Below, in pieces: positions 45,403 to 54,667 of a stretch of 64,000 nucleotides of DNA; position 1 is the stretch's first letter, and each line of letters opens with the position of its first letter. The DNA comes from Firmicutes bacterium UBA4881 (GTDB lineage Bacteria > Bacillota > DTU065). Both the position numbers and the translations under genes were made by a program. The stretch lies in NCBI GenBank assembly GCA_002399235.1, contig DHDH01000001.1, positions 22,517 through 86,516 of the forward strand, written 5' to 3'. The notes beneath the pieces are model-generated. The model saw only the letters and a list, made by a program, of their open reading frames with translations, did no database searches and was not told the DNA's origin.

Positions 45403-47727
45403 ATGGAAGAAAAAACGTTGAAGCTTCTTGAATATCCCAAGATAATTAGCGAGTTAGCTGATTTAGCAGCTACAACAATTGGTAAGGAAATAACTTTAGC
45501 CATCAAACCTTACACCCAGTTTATGAGGGTAAAGCATGAGCTACGGGAGACTAGTGAAGCTTATGCTATGTTGAATTTAGCTAAAGAACCATCATTTGGT
45601 GGGGTAAGAGATATTAGGCAAGCAATAGCATTAGCCGAAAAAGGAGCTACCTTAGAAGGTATTGATCTTTTGGCTATCGCTGATACACTAAGAGCTACTC
45701 TCAAGATGACTCAGTATCTTGATGGTTGTGGTTATCCCTGGCTAGAACAGTTAGGTTTTCGCTTATCCCCTTTACCTTTTCTTTATCGGGCGATTGAGGA
45801 AACCTTTGACGATCAAGGCGAAGTTATCGATACAGCTTCAGCAGAGTTAGAGAAAATACGAAAAGAATTACGTATTGCCACCAATCGTTTAGAAGAAAAA
45901 ATGAACAGTATGATTCGTTCTGCTGAGTTTAGAAAATATTTACAAGATCCAATTATTACTAGGCGGGGAGAACGAATGGTTATCCCCGTAAAACAAGAAT
46001 TTAGAGGTATGGTACCCGGGATTATTCATGATCAATCTGCTAGTGGTGCTACACTCTTCATTGAACCGGCAGCTGTTGTGGAACTAAACAATAATATTAG
46101 AATTTTAAAAGAGCAAGAATTTGAAGAGGTCCAGCGAATCTTAAAAGAACTTTCCTGGCAAGTAGGCGATAACAAAGATAAATTAATGCTTAACATTGAG
46201 ACACTTGGCAGATTAGATTTTGCTTTTGCTAAGGCCCGGTATGCACTCAAATTAAAGGCTACAGAGCCCGAGATTACAGAAGGTGGCTATTTCCAGGTTG
46301 ATAAAGCTAGACACCCCTTAATTAAGGGAAACGTAGTACCTATCGACTTTACGTTAGGTCGCGATTTTCATACGATTGTAGTTACTGGGCCTAATACTGG
46401 TGGTAAAACAGTGACTCTCAAGACCATTGGGTTAATGGTTTTAATGGCTCAGTCAGGTTTATATATCCCTGCTAGAGAAGGGTCTAAGTTGGCTTTCCGT
46501 ACAGCTGTTTATGCTGATATTGGTGATGAGCAAAGTATTGAGCAAAGTCTTAGTACTTTTTCTTCTCATCTAACTAACATCATTGCTATCTTAAATAAAG
46601 CTGATGCTTCTTCTTTAGCTTTATTTGATGAACTAGGAGCAGGTACGGATCCTCAAGAAGGTGCTGCTTTAGCTATGGCCATTCTTACCGAACTTCATAA
46701 TCGAGGCGTTTATACTGTGGCCACCACTCACTACTCTGACTTGAAATCATTTGCTTACCTTACAGAGGGTGTAGAAAATGCTTCTGTAGAGTTTGACCCC
46801 GAAACACTCAGCCCTACCTATAGATTATTGATTGGTATACCAGGTAGAAGTAATGCTTTAAATATCGCTTCCCGTTTAGGTTTGGATAAAAAGATAATAG
46901 ATTATGCTCGTTCCAAAGTAAGTACAGAAACCATAGAAGCTGGAGCTCTTATTGAAAGACTAGAAGAAAATAGACGGATTAGCGAAGAATATAGAGAAGA
47001 AACCCAAAGACTTAAAGAAGAAGCGGCTAAATTAAAAAGTCAGTACGAAAAAGCCAAAAAGGATCTGGAAAATGAGAGACAAGAACTCGTAAAGAAAAAC
47101 GCTAGCCAGGTTCTAGCTGAGATTGAGAAAAATAAGAAAGAACTAGAACAACTTATCGCAGAAATTAGAGAAAGCAAGTCTTTAGATGATGCCAAAGAAC
47201 TGAGACGGTTAGTGGAGGAAGAAGAGAAAAAAAGAAAAGATCAGGTTTTTGAAGCTGAGAAGAAAAGACGTTCACTTAAACCACGGGAAGAACTTGTAGA
47301 GGGACAGCAGGTCCTGTTAAGGCAATCAAATCTTCCCGCTGTTATCTTACAAATAGAAGGTAATAAAGCTTTAGTACAAGCAGGTATCATGAAAATAAAT
47401 GTGCCACTTGTTGATCTCGAGCCAATGGAGAAAGAAGTTGAGAAAAAGCCAAGTATTTCGCGCTATAATTTAGGAAAAGCGACCATTGGTATTGAACTCA
47501 ATGTAATTGGTAAGACCGTAGACGAAGCTATTGATGATATTGATCGCTATTTAGATTCAGCAATTTTAGCAGGACTCGCCTCGGTACGTATTATCCACGG
47601 TAAAGGTACAGGAGCACTGAGAAAAGGGATTCAGGAGTTTCTTCGCAGTCATCCGAGTGTCAAAGGGTTTAGAGATGGCGGCCAGGGTGAGGGCGGGATT
47701 GGTGCTACAGTTGTAGATTTACAGTAG
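45403..47727 (+). CDS. mutS2: MutS2, ribosome-rescue/anti-recombination ATPase with Smr domain
   Basis: 774 residues from ATG at 45403 (AGGAGAGAGCTAGAT upstream). MutS core with Walker A GPNTGGKTVTLKT (about 325-337), Walker B ALFDELGAGTDPQEGAALA, a long charged coiled coil (about 520-620), a KOW-like segment and a C-terminal Smr domain with the HGKGTGALR motif. The Smr front reads LNVIGKTVDEA instead of LDLRG, the usual variation. In Bacillus MutS2 acts on collided ribosomes and on branched DNA. It overlaps no neighbour and is followed by a terminator. Confidence 0.95.
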   Translation: MEEKTLKLLEYPKIISELADLAATTIGKEITLAIKPYTQFMRVKHELRETSEAYAMLNLAKEPSFGGVRDIRQAIALAEKGATLEGIDLLAIADTLRATLKMTQYLDGCGYPWLEQLGFRLSPLPFLYRAIEETFDDQGEVIDTASAELEKIRKELRIATNRLEEKMNSMIRSAEFRKYLQDPIITRRGERMVIPVKQEFRGMVPGIIHDQSASGATLFIEPAAVVELNNNIRILKEQEFEEVQRILKELSWQVGDNKDKLMLNIETLGRLDFAFAKARYALKLKATEPEITEGGYFQVDKARHPLIKGNVVPIDFTLGRDFHTIVVTGPNTGGKTVTLKTIGLMVLMAQSGLYIPAREGSKLAFRTAVYADIGDEQSIEQSLSTFSSHLTNIIAILNKADASSLALFDELGAGTDPQEGAALAMAILTELHNRGVYTVATTHYSDLKSFAYLTEGVENASVEFDPETLSPTYRLLIGIPGRSNALNIASRLGLDKKIIDYARSKVSTETIEAGALIERLEENRRISEEYREETQRLKEEAAKLKSQYEKAKKDLENERQELVKKNASQVLAEIEKNKKELEQLIAEIRESKSLDDAKELRRLVEEEEKKRKDQVFEAEKKRRSLKPREELVEGQQVLLRQSNLPAVILQIEGNKALVQAGIMKINVPLVDLEPMEKEVEKKPSISRYNLGKATIGIELNVIGKTVDEAIDDIDRYLDSAILAGLASVRIIHGKGTGALRKGIQEFLRSHPSVKGFRDGGQGEGGIGATVVDLQ

Positions 47728-47735
47728 AAAAATTA

Positions 47736-47790
47736 AGACCTTCTACCTAAAGGTTAATTAAAATAATCTTTGGTAGGAGGTTTTTCTTTT
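47736..47790 (+). terminator. Terminator after mutS2
   Basis: A long stem of about 20 bp with one bulge and several G-U pairs (47736-47756 with 47764-47783) followed by TTTTTCTTTT. Confidence 0.8.
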
Positions 47791-47844
47791 AAAACCACTA
47801 ACATAATGTTAGATTTTATACAAATTAATAATGGAGGTGCAGAA

Positions 47845-50601
47845 ATGCACTTAAAAAAGAAAAGGATCTGGTTAATTCTAACCATCTTGCTCCTAGTGCT
47901 CAAGGGTGAGGCTTTTCCTTTAACAAAAGAGGAGAAGATTGCAGATTGGCAATTTTATTGCCAGACAATACTTGCGAATTACCCTTATTTTGAGGTTAAT
48001 GCTCGCGTGACAGGACGAGATTGGCGAGATAGTTTACAAGAACTTAAAAAAAGAGTCCTAGAGAGTGAAGATGATCTTAGTTTTTATGAGGCTATTCAGT
48101 ATGCTACAGCAACCCTGCAAAACGGTCATACTCACATTATTCGGCCGGAAAGCTATGCTAATTATGCTAGTTCTTACGCTGGTGTTAAACGCTGGGAAGA
48201 CGCTTTCACAGCTGAGGTCAAAACAGCTTATGACTATTGGCAAGAGGTTGTAAATGGTAACAATGAATTTTACGCTTTTGATATTCGCTATGTTGCCGGA
48301 AGCTATATAGTTACTCGTGTAGGTGAAGAGATAAAGGATTTACCAATAGCAGCGGAAGTTTTAGCTATAGGTGGTCAGAATGTTGATGACTATGTCTTAG
48401 AGAAGGTAAAAACTACACAGATTCTCCTAGATCCAATTAAGGGCAAGCGATATGTAAATAATCTTTCTTTGCCTGAGGGTGCAATCAAACTAACAATTAA
48501 AAAGGATAACAAAATTCAAGATGTTGTGGTAGAAACAATAACCAACATAGAACCAGTAGCAAATTATACAAGGCCAGCTACAACAACTGATATATTAGAA
48601 TCAGATAAGATTGCCTATGTGAAAATTCCTTCATTAAGCGGATCTTTAATAGACAACGATAAGGAAATGTTACTTTCTTTTTTTCAAGAGATCAAAGACT
48701 ATCCTTATTTAATTATTGATATTAGGGGTAATGGTGGGGGCTCCGATTATTACTGGATGAATAATATCATGGCGCCTTTAATAGATGAACCAGTTGTTGT
48801 TCAAACCTACACGGCTCATCGTAAAGCTCCTTTTATTCGTTCTTTCTACAATGCCCGCCTTGGTTTAGCTAATAATATTTTTAGACGTTCCAAAGCAGTT
48901 TTAGAAAGCTTACCGAATTTACCTTCTGAGGTCCTTACTAATGATTTTGCTGATCCCATGGAATTTAAATATACGATAAAACCGAAAAACAGTGTAGGCT
49001 ATCAGGGACAAATCATTTTGTTAGTAGATGGAGGAGTTTATTCAGCAGCGGAAACCTTTGCTATGGTAGCTAAACATTCTGGTTTTGCTTATCTTGTGGG
49101 CACGAGAACAGGTGGTGATGGGCCTGGTATCGATCCTGTGTTTTTTTCCTTGCCCCATAGTAAATTAGTGATTCGCATGGCAGAAAGTATAGGCCTAAAC
49201 CCAAATGGTGCTGCTAATGAAGAAGAACACACCTTACCTCACCTTTGGGTTGCTCCTGAACCAGAGTATTACATTGCCTCACTTACGTCACAGAATGGTT
49301 ATGATAGAGATAGACAATTAAAAACCGTTCTAGAGCTAATTGCTACAGATAATTTAATAGCAAATAAGATAGCAGCCAATAAAGAACAGGTGCCTTCTAT
49401 AATGGAGCATCTTTTCAGTGGGGTTAATAGTAGTACAGATCAGGAACTTAGTCAATTCCAGGGTAAAACCATCTCGGAGGTACGCATTTACGGAGCTTAT
49501 GCGACTAATTATGCTAAGCTAGAGAAACTAATTGATCTAAAACCAGGGGAAACGGTAAAAGTAAAAAAATTACGTATGTTAGAAGATAGATTAAATGCCA
49601 CAGGTGCTTATGCCCAAGCAGCCATTAATTTAAGCGAAGAAAGTAAAGGGGAAGTAATTGTTAAGATTCAGGTAAAGGAAGGTTTTCTTTTCTTTCTTAC
49701 GCCTTATGATGCCTTCACGACTGTTATGTCTGATATTACTAGTAAGAGTCTTACGGGCAAGATTTATAATATAAATGGTGGTTTGCATAACTTTTCTATT
49801 ACAGCCTCTATTCCTAATGAGCGACTAGAACTTAGTTGGGAAACACCTCTTATTTTCACTAATACCTATCAAACTAGTGTAGCTGTAGGTAGCTTGAAAT
49901 ATGGTAATCTAGTAACTACAGGATCAGAAAAAGGAAGAGGTTATCTTTTAAGAGACAATTATTTGCGTGCTGATATTTCTTTAGGAGTAGCACCTGCTAC
50001 GAGAATTTATTTGCAGACAGCTTATTTTCAGGATACTTACCTTGAGACAGACACCCTCTCGCCTCATGGCCTGAAAAATGGTGATTACTATGAAGTTGCT
50101 TTAGGGATCAACCAAACAATAAGAAACTTTTATACACTCCAAACTATACATCAATTAAATTCTTCTTTAACACTGGTTGGAGCAGGGAAGGAACTAGGGT
50201 ATCGGCTAAGCACTGGCCTGCGTTCATATTTCCAAGTCGGGGATAAACTTAGGTTTACAATTAAACTAAATACTGGTTTAGCTGAAACAGTTCCTTATCA
50301 AAGACTGTACCAGATCAGTAGCAACTCCTTACCAGCCTACACTGGCATTACTATGCAAAAATTTGTCTTAGCAGGGCTAGAGAATACTATTTATCCAATA
50401 AAAGATATCTCTCTCGTTATTGGTTTATCAGGATTATATGGTAAAGAAGGGTTAGACGCTAGTATTAATAATGCTTATCTTTCTTTATACGGAGCTCTAC
50501 GGTATAGGTTGCCGTTTGGTTTACCGCTAGGTGTAGTTTATGGCTATGATCCTTTAAGCGGTGTTAGCAGAATTAACTTTGGTATTAGTAATGAATTTTA
50601 A
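47845..50601 (+). CDS. S41-family protease fused to a POTRA domain and an Omp85/BamA-like outer-membrane barrel
   Basis: 918 residues from ATG at 47845 (GGAGGTGCAGAA upstream). A signal peptide (about 1-24) is followed by an S41B-type protease: NGHTH motif at 93-97, a PDZ-like part about 140-240, LIIDIRGNGGG (289-299) and the nucleophile region VDGGVYSAAETFA with Ser400 and Glu403. Next is one POTRA-like domain (about 543-615, ISEVRIYGAY to EVIVKIQVKEG). From about 640 to the end the chain shows alternating beta strands with the family-typical final F (INFGISNEF). The layout parallels patatin-POTRA-barrel (type Vd) proteins, but with a serine protease as the carried domain. It stands alone, between mutS2 and a convergent hydrolase gene. 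Confidence 0.8.
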   Translation: MHLKKKRIWLILTILLLVLKGEAFPLTKEEKIADWQFYCQTILANYPYFEVNARVTGRDWRDSLQELKKRVLESEDDLSFYEAIQYATATLQNGHTHIIRPESYANYASSYAGVKRWEDAFTAEVKTAYDYWQEVVNGNNEFYAFDIRYVAGSYIVTRVGEEIKDLPIAAEVLAIGGQNVDDYVLEKVKTTQILLDPIKGKRYVNNLSLPEGAIKLTIKKDNKIQDVVVETITNIEPVANYTRPATTTDILESDKIAYVKIPSLSGSLIDNDKEMLLSFFQEIKDYPYLIIDIRGNGGGSDYYWMNNIMAPLIDEPVVVQTYTAHRKAPFIRSFYNARLGLANNIFRRSKAVLESLPNLPSEVLTNDFADPMEFKYTIKPKNSVGYQGQIILLVDGGVYSAAETFAMVAKHSGFAYLVGTRTGGDGPGIDPVFFSLPHSKLVIRMAESIGLNPNGAANEEEHTLPHLWVAPEPEYYIASLTSQNGYDRDRQLKTVLELIATDNLIANKIAANKEQVPSIMEHLFSGVNSSTDQELSQFQGKTISEVRIYGAYATNYAKLEKLIDLKPGETVKVKKLRMLEDRLNATGAYAQAAINLSEESKGEVIVKIQVKEGFLFFLTPYDAFTTVMSDITSKSLTGKIYNINGGLHNFSITASIPNERLELSWETPLIFTNTYQTSVAVGSLKYGNLVTTGSEKGRGYLLRDNYLRADISLGVAPATRIYLQTAYFQDTYLETDTLSPHGLKNGDYYEVALGINQTIRNFYTLQTIHQLNSSLTLVGAGKELGYRLSTGLRSYFQVGDKLRFTIKLNTGLAETVPYQRLYQISSNSLPAYTGITMQKFVLAGLENTIYPIKDISLVIGLSGLYGKEGLDASINNAYLSLYGALRYRLPFGLPLGVVYGYDPLSGVSRINFGISNEF

Positions 50602-50675
50602 TGGCTTTAAGTTAGTTATATTATCCTACTTAGCACTAAAATTAGACTTAATAAGTTTTCCAAAGACTAAAAATA

Positions 50676-50714
50676 AAAACACCTGCAACTTTTGCTTTGA
50701 GCTGCAGGTGTTTT
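50676..50714. terminator. Bidirectional terminator between convergent genes
   Basis: AAAACACCTGCA pairs with TGCAGGTGTTTT (50676-50687 with 50703-50714), with A-run on one side and T-run on the other, between the stops of the protease-barrel gene and the alpha/beta hydrolase gene. Confidence 0.88.
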
Positions 50715-50725
50715 GCTAATAGTTT

Positions 50726-52222
50726 TTATAACTTACTAGATAATAACCAATCTACGATATCAAGATAGATTTTTTCTGGTGATTGGAAAACTTCTTCGAT
50801 ACCGAATTTAGGATTATTCAGAGGAGATGGAGTGAAGTAGTGAGTAAGATGAGGGTAGGTAATGACTTTAATCCCAGTAGATTTTTGAAATGCTCTTCTT
50901 AAGTCTTCTGCATGATGGGGAAGAACTTTGAGGTCAGCTTCACCTTGCAGAATTAACACAGGTTGAGTAACCAAACTAGCCAATTTACCTGTATCAGTTT
51001 CCATATGTTGTTTAAGGTAGGGGCCAGTAAAGCCAAGTGGAGTAATAGCTTGCCCTTTTTTCGCTAACCCTAGACTGGTTTTAGTTAGGTCCAAAAGTCC
51101 CTCAAGGTATTTGCGATTTTGTGCAGAAAGATTTGGTATACCTAACTGAGAATTAAGCTGTTCTAATAATATTTGATCTAAAGATTGGCTTGGAGTAGCA
51201 AGTAAAATAAGAAAGGCTATATCATCTCTATTTGCAGCTAACTTAGTTGCGATTACTCCGCCTTCACTATGGCCTAAGATACCAATCTTTTTAACATCCG
51301 TTCGTGTTTTAAGGTAATCGATAGCTTTTACGCTATCTTCTATTAAGGTCTGAAGATCCTTATTCATATGGTTACCAGTGCTTTTGCCTGTACCTCGATC
51401 ATCAAAGCGCAAGACACCATAGCCATTAGCTATTAGGTAGCGAGTTAAATGTTTAAAAAGGCTGTTATTCATCTCTGGGGGTGAATTGTTATCCCGGTCT
51501 TGGGGTCCAGAACCAGATAGCAGTAAAAGGACTGGAAACTGACCTGTGTTTTTAGGCAAATCTAATTCTCCGTGTAGTAAATCATTTTCACGGCTAATAA
51601 CAACAGGAATCGAACGATAATTTATGTCTTGCTGTTTTTTAAATACCGTTTCCCAATCCTGTAGATAGCACTCTAATCCTTGTGTTGGAATAGAAAGACG
51701 TACTAATTTATCTTCGAAAAAATAACCAAAAACAGCTAACTGTCCTACATTAACCTGACGAACTTTAGTATTATAAGGGCCGGGAGCCCAAGCAGAATAG
51801 TTCGCTTTAAGCATGAGTAGCTGAGAAGGAACCACAATTTGGGAAGGAGCATCTTGAAAAATATATGACCAGAGAAAAAAAGTGTTGTTCTCTACAGGAT
51901 ATAAACCTTTACCTCTAAATGTTCTACTTTGCTTTGCTACAGTAAATGTCGCTGAGTTACCTTTTAGGGTTCCTGTTATAGAAACTTGATTATTTAAGTT
52001 AGCTTGATATAGTTCCGGTTGGTTACCTTTAAAAGCTAAAGTTTGAGAAAAAAGCAGTTTTTGTCCAGAAGCATTTATCTCAGTGTTAGTAATGACTTGG
52101 TTATTAACAAAAACTACTTCTTCAAAACCTAATAAGGCATCACCCATGTAGATTACATATTTTGTAGCTAAGGTTGGTAAAGAAATTAAAATAACTAAAA
52201 TTAATAAAAAACATTTACGCAT
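50726..52222 (-). CDS. Exported alpha/beta-hydrolase
   Basis: 498 residues from ATG at 52222 (GAGGTGAATGGAG upstream) with a signal peptide (MRKCFLLILVILISLPTLA). An all-beta N-terminal domain of about 210 residues precedes the hydrolase core. The core has LLLLSGSGPQDRD at the oxyanion strand, the nucleophile elbow ILGHSEGGVIA, the acid in ILQGEADLKVLP and the closing His in YPHLTHYF. It resembles YqiA/EstD-type secreted esterases of Bacillota and Thermotogae. It probably acts in the periplasm or outside; the substrate is unknown. Confidence 0.88.
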   Translation of the reverse strand: MRKCFLLILVILISLPTLATKYVIYMGDALLGFEEVVFVNNQVITNTEINASGQKLLFSQTLAFKGNQPELYQANLNNQVSITGTLKGNSATFTVAKQSRTFRGKGLYPVENNTFFLWSYIFQDAPSQIVVPSQLLMLKANYSAWAPGPYNTKVRQVNVGQLAVFGYFFEDKLVRLSIPTQGLECYLQDWETVFKKQQDINYRSIPVVISRENDLLHGELDLPKNTGQFPVLLLLSGSGPQDRDNNSPPEMNNSLFKHLTRYLIANGYGVLRFDDRGTGKSTGNHMNKDLQTLIEDSVKAIDYLKTRTDVKKIGILGHSEGGVIATKLAANRDDIAFLILLATPSQSLDQILLEQLNSQLGIPNLSAQNRKYLEGLLDLTKTSLGLAKKGQAITPLGFTGPYLKQHMETDTGKLASLVTQPVLILQGEADLKVLPHHAEDLRRAFQKSTGIKVITYPHLTHYFTPSPLNNPKFGIEEVFQSPEKIYLDIVDWLLSSKL

Positions 52223-52288
52223 CTCCATTCACCTCGTACTTAGTACTACGATTATATTACAAGAAAGTTTCTTAGAGGAGGTAAGAAA

Positions 52289-52813
52289 ATGTTCTTTCGA
52301 GATTATTTTTGCTTAGATAGGCTTTTAGGTTTTCCATTCGAAGTCACTGCTATCTACACCGAAAAAGGTATAGTTTATGTTGGTGTTAACGAGTTTAAGC
52401 CTCCAAAATTTATTACTTCCACACCTAAGTTGATCAATCTTAGTCACCTAATATTACGTCAGCAATTGGAAGAATATTTTCGTGGTAAAAGGAAAATATT
52501 TGATCTCCAACTTGATTTAAGAACAACAGATTATCGCCGTAAAGTATATAACGCACTTCTAGCTATTCCTTATGGAGAGGTACGTACTTATAAACAAGTT
52601 GCTTGTAGTTTAGGTGTGCCAAATGGCCAAAGAGCAGTAGGTCAAGCTTTAAAAGCTAATCCATTACCAATAATTATCCCTTGTCATCGTGTGGTAGCCG
52701 AAAGTGGGCTAGGTGGATTTAGCTTAGGGACAGAACTCAAAGAGGCACTTCTAGATCTAGAAAAAAGCTCTCTAAGACCAAAGGACAATAAAGAGGTAGC
52801 TTTAGCAGAATAA
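52289..52813 (+). CDS. ogt: Methylated-DNA--protein-cysteine methyltransferase
   Basis: 174 residues. The C-terminal domain has the helix-turn-helix segment IPYGEVRTYKQVACSLG and NGQRAVGQALKANPLPI, and the active-site IIPCHRVV with the acceptor Cys, followed by GLGGFSLG. It moves a methyl group from O6-methylguanine or O4-methylthymine onto that cysteine, a suicide repair reaction. The N-terminal domain is short and diverged, as in Ogt-type proteins. GAGGAGGTAAGAAA precedes the ATG. trpP follows with its own promoter. Confidence 0.93.
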   Translation: MFFRDYFCLDRLLGFPFEVTAIYTEKGIVYVGVNEFKPPKFITSTPKLINLSHLILRQQLEEYFRGKRKIFDLQLDLRTTDYRRKVYNALLAIPYGEVRTYKQVACSLGVPNGQRAVGQALKANPLPIIIPCHRVVAESGLGGFSLGTELKEALLDLEKSSLRPKDNKEVALAE

Positions 52814-52854
52814 ATTGCGCTTTGGAGTTCAATTAACATGAATCTTACAGGTAA

Positions 52855-52883
52855 TTGACTTAGGGTTTTAAATATGATAATCT
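52855..52883 (+). promoter_or_regulatory. Predicted sigma-A promoter of trpP
   Basis: TTGACT (52855-52860) and TAATCT (52878-52883) are 17 bases apart. The predicted start near 52890 would put the TRAP-type triplets at the very 5' end of the mRNA. Confidence 0.65.
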
Positions 52884-52895
52884 TAGAGAAAGTTT

Positions 52896-52948
52896 TAGTT
52901 TAGCTTAGATAAGCTTAGATTAGAGGAGCTGAGTTTAGTTGAGTAGAG
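52896..52948 (+). promoter_or_regulatory. TRAP-type RNA binding site: eleven NAG triplets overlapping the trpP ribosome site and start
   Basis: Triplets begin at 52896, 52901, 52906, 52911, 52916, 52921, 52926, 52931, 52936, 52941 and 52946: TAG, TAG, TAG, AAG, TAG, TAG, GAG, GAG, TAG, GAG, GAG. Each is followed by exactly two spacer bases, so the period is a strict 5 nt. TRAP (MtrB) is an eleven-subunit ring that binds eleven G/UAG triplets with 2-3 nt spacers. The array covers the AGAGGAG ribosome site and the TTG start of trpP, predicting translational repression when tryptophan is high, as known for B. subtilis trpP. Confidence 0.9.
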
Positions 52949-53484
52949 AAAAAAATTTAACAAGAGATCTAACTTTAGCAGGTTTAATGGTGGCAGTTGG
53001 GTTTGTATTACATGGTTTTTTCCCAGCTATTGTAGCAGGAATGAAACCAGACTTTTCCTTGATAATGTTAATTTTATTTGCTTTATTAAGAAGAGATCGT
53101 AAGATAACCATTGCTGCAGGGGTAGCTACAGCTATTATTACAGCACTGACAACAACCTTCCCAGGCGGACAGCTACCAAATATAATTGATAAATTACTAA
53201 CTACAGCTGTTGTATTAGGGCTCACAATGTTTGCTGAAGGTTATTATAATGCTATCATTACCGGGATTATAGGTACAATTGTAAGTGGTGTTACCTTCTT
53301 AACATCAGCTTTACTAATTTCTGGTTTACCAGCACCATACAAGGTTTTATTTTTCTCAGTTGTTTTACCGGCAACAGCTCTTAATACCGTAGCCATTGCG
53401 GTTCTTTACCCTGTTGTAGTTAAACTAAACCAGATGATAAAACCTAGAACCGCTACAGCATCTAGAACTACTAAAGTTGCATAA
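52939..53484 (+). CDS. trpP: TrpP-family tryptophan transporter
   Basis: 181 residues, an integral membrane protein with five or six spans. It carries the family elements GMKPDFSLIMLIL (about 35-47), ITALTTTFPGGQLPNIIDK (about 68-86), TIVSGVTFLTSALLISGLP and a VLPATALN segment near the end, in the order and length of B. subtilis TrpP (about 172 residues). It imports tryptophan, possibly as an S-component-like carrier. Start is TTG at 52939 ten bases after GAGGAG. The start lies inside the TRAP-type triplet array. A strong terminator follows. Confidence 0.93.
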   Translation: MSREKNLTRDLTLAGLMVAVGFVLHGFFPAIVAGMKPDFSLIMLILFALLRRDRKITIAAGVATAIITALTTTFPGGQLPNIIDKLLTTAVVLGLTMFAEGYYNAIITGIIGTIVSGVTFLTSALLISGLPAPYKVLFFSVVLPATALNTVAIAVLYPVVVKLNQMIKPRTATASRTTKVA

Positions 53485-53497
53485 AGTTTGTAATTAT

Positions 53498-53526
53498 AGC
53501 TGTTGACTATGTCAACAGCTTTTTTA
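53498..53526 (+). terminator. Terminator after trpP
   Basis: A perfect 10-bp stem AGCTGTTGAC/GTCAACAGCT with a three-base loop (53498-53507 with 53511-53520) followed by TTTTT. Confidence 0.9.
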
Positions 53527-53575
53527 GATCCATCTATTTCTGGTTTACCAGATCAGTTCAGTTTTATGTACATGG

Positions 53576-53605
53576 AAAGTGGGTGTGATTATTCACACCC
53601 ACTTT
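53576..53605. terminator. Terminator hairpin at the end of the tyrS operon
   Basis: A perfect 13-bp stem AAAGTGGGTGTGA/TCACACCCACTTT (53576-53588 with 53593-53605) with a four-base loop, 15 bases beyond the stop of the minus-strand repeat-protein gene. Confidence 0.75.
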
Positions 53606-53620
53606 ATTATTAGGAAGTAA

Positions 53621-54667
53621 TTATTTTAGTTTGTTTATGAGGTTTTTGAGAAACAACAGATAATCATCTTCGGGTCCTTTATCAGCTTCCTTGAGGGAAG
53701 TTGCGAGAGTTTTAATCTGTTTAGTTTCTTTTTCTAGTTCGACAAGAACCTCTTCCAAGCCTTTATTTAGTTGCTCTTTCTCATCGGGGGTGAGTTTGTC
53801 AACAACAATATCGTGATGTAAGACCTGCAATGAGCAAGCACACTTTATTCTTAGATAGAGAAGCTTTTCAGCATCATCTAATTTGAATTCTGCAAGTAGT
53901 GTTTCGACTAGTTCCAAAGCAGAGGCACAGTCATTATCTTCTAAAGCTTTGAGAGCTACAATTTTCAGAAAGTCTGCTACAAAGGTTTCTTTTTCGGGGT
54001 TATCACCTAAATTGCGTAATCTAGAGATAGCTAATGGTAGTTTACCAGCTGAGAGAGCAAGATTTACTCCGAAATCTTCTAACTCTTCGTAAAGAATAGC
54101 CCCTTTAACCCAAAGTTGTTCTGCTATGTCGAAATCTTTATGCATTACCAGGTGGGAAAGTAGTTGAAGCATTACTTTAGGTTCTGCACTTTCGAAGCGA
54201 GCTTCTATATCCTGACAAACAATCTCATGAGCAGCCCAATTAGTTCTTAAATGTTCATAGATAGCTAAGCGATCATACCAAGCAAGAGCCTCATTTAGTT
54301 TTTCTTGCCAGAAAGTAAAAGGAATTTCTCTCTCTCCTAGAGCTTCGAAGGTGAGCATGAGGTTATAGGTGGTATAAGGATCTTTGGGAGCGGATTCAGC
54401 TATTTCTTTGGCTTTTTTAAAGTCACCTTGAAAAAAGGCACTCAGAGCTTGGCAGTGAGGAATGTCTACTAGGGGGTCACCCTTAGCTAGAGAATCAAAG
54501 AGACCCTCTGGTACGGTTTCCGAATAATTTTGGGGAAGGAGATAAGGCATCTCTAAAGCCCAAACAGCTCTTTCTACAGGATTAGCAAGCTCTTCAACGA
54601 AATCTAAGGCCTCTGAAGGAGAAGTCTTGGCTAGCATTCTTTGCCAAAAAGGATTGTCATTTCTCAT
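53621..54667 (-). CDS. TPR-like repeat protein co-transcribed with tyrS
   Basis: 348 residues, all helical, with TPR-like pairs (for example QALSAFFQGDFKKAKEIAE near 90, LLSHLVMHKDFDIAEQLW near 170 and ALEDNDCASALELVETLLAE near 245). The N-terminal segment RAVWALEMPYLLP resembles RAYLNMELPYYLP of the other repeat protein at 56226-57260, so the two appear paralogous. Its ATG overlaps the tyrS stop by four bases (ATGA), placing it under the same T-box. The function is unknown; TPRs usually bind proteins. Confidence 0.65.
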   Translation of the reverse strand: MRNDNPFWQRMLAKTSPSEALDFVEELANPVERAVWALEMPYLLPQNYSETVPEGLFDSLAKGDPLVDIPHCQALSAFFQGDFKKAKEIAESAPKDPYTTYNLMLTFEALGEREIPFTFWQEKLNEALAWYDRLAIYEHLRTNWAAHEIVCQDIEARFESAEPKVMLQLLSHLVMHKDFDIAEQLWVKGAILYEELEDFGVNLALSAGKLPLAISRLRNLGDNPEKETFVADFLKIVALKALEDNDCASALELVETLLAEFKLDDAEKLLYLRIKCACSLQVLHHDIVVDKLTPDEKEQLNKGLEEVLVELEKETKQIKTLATSLKEADKGPEDDYLLFLKNLINKLK

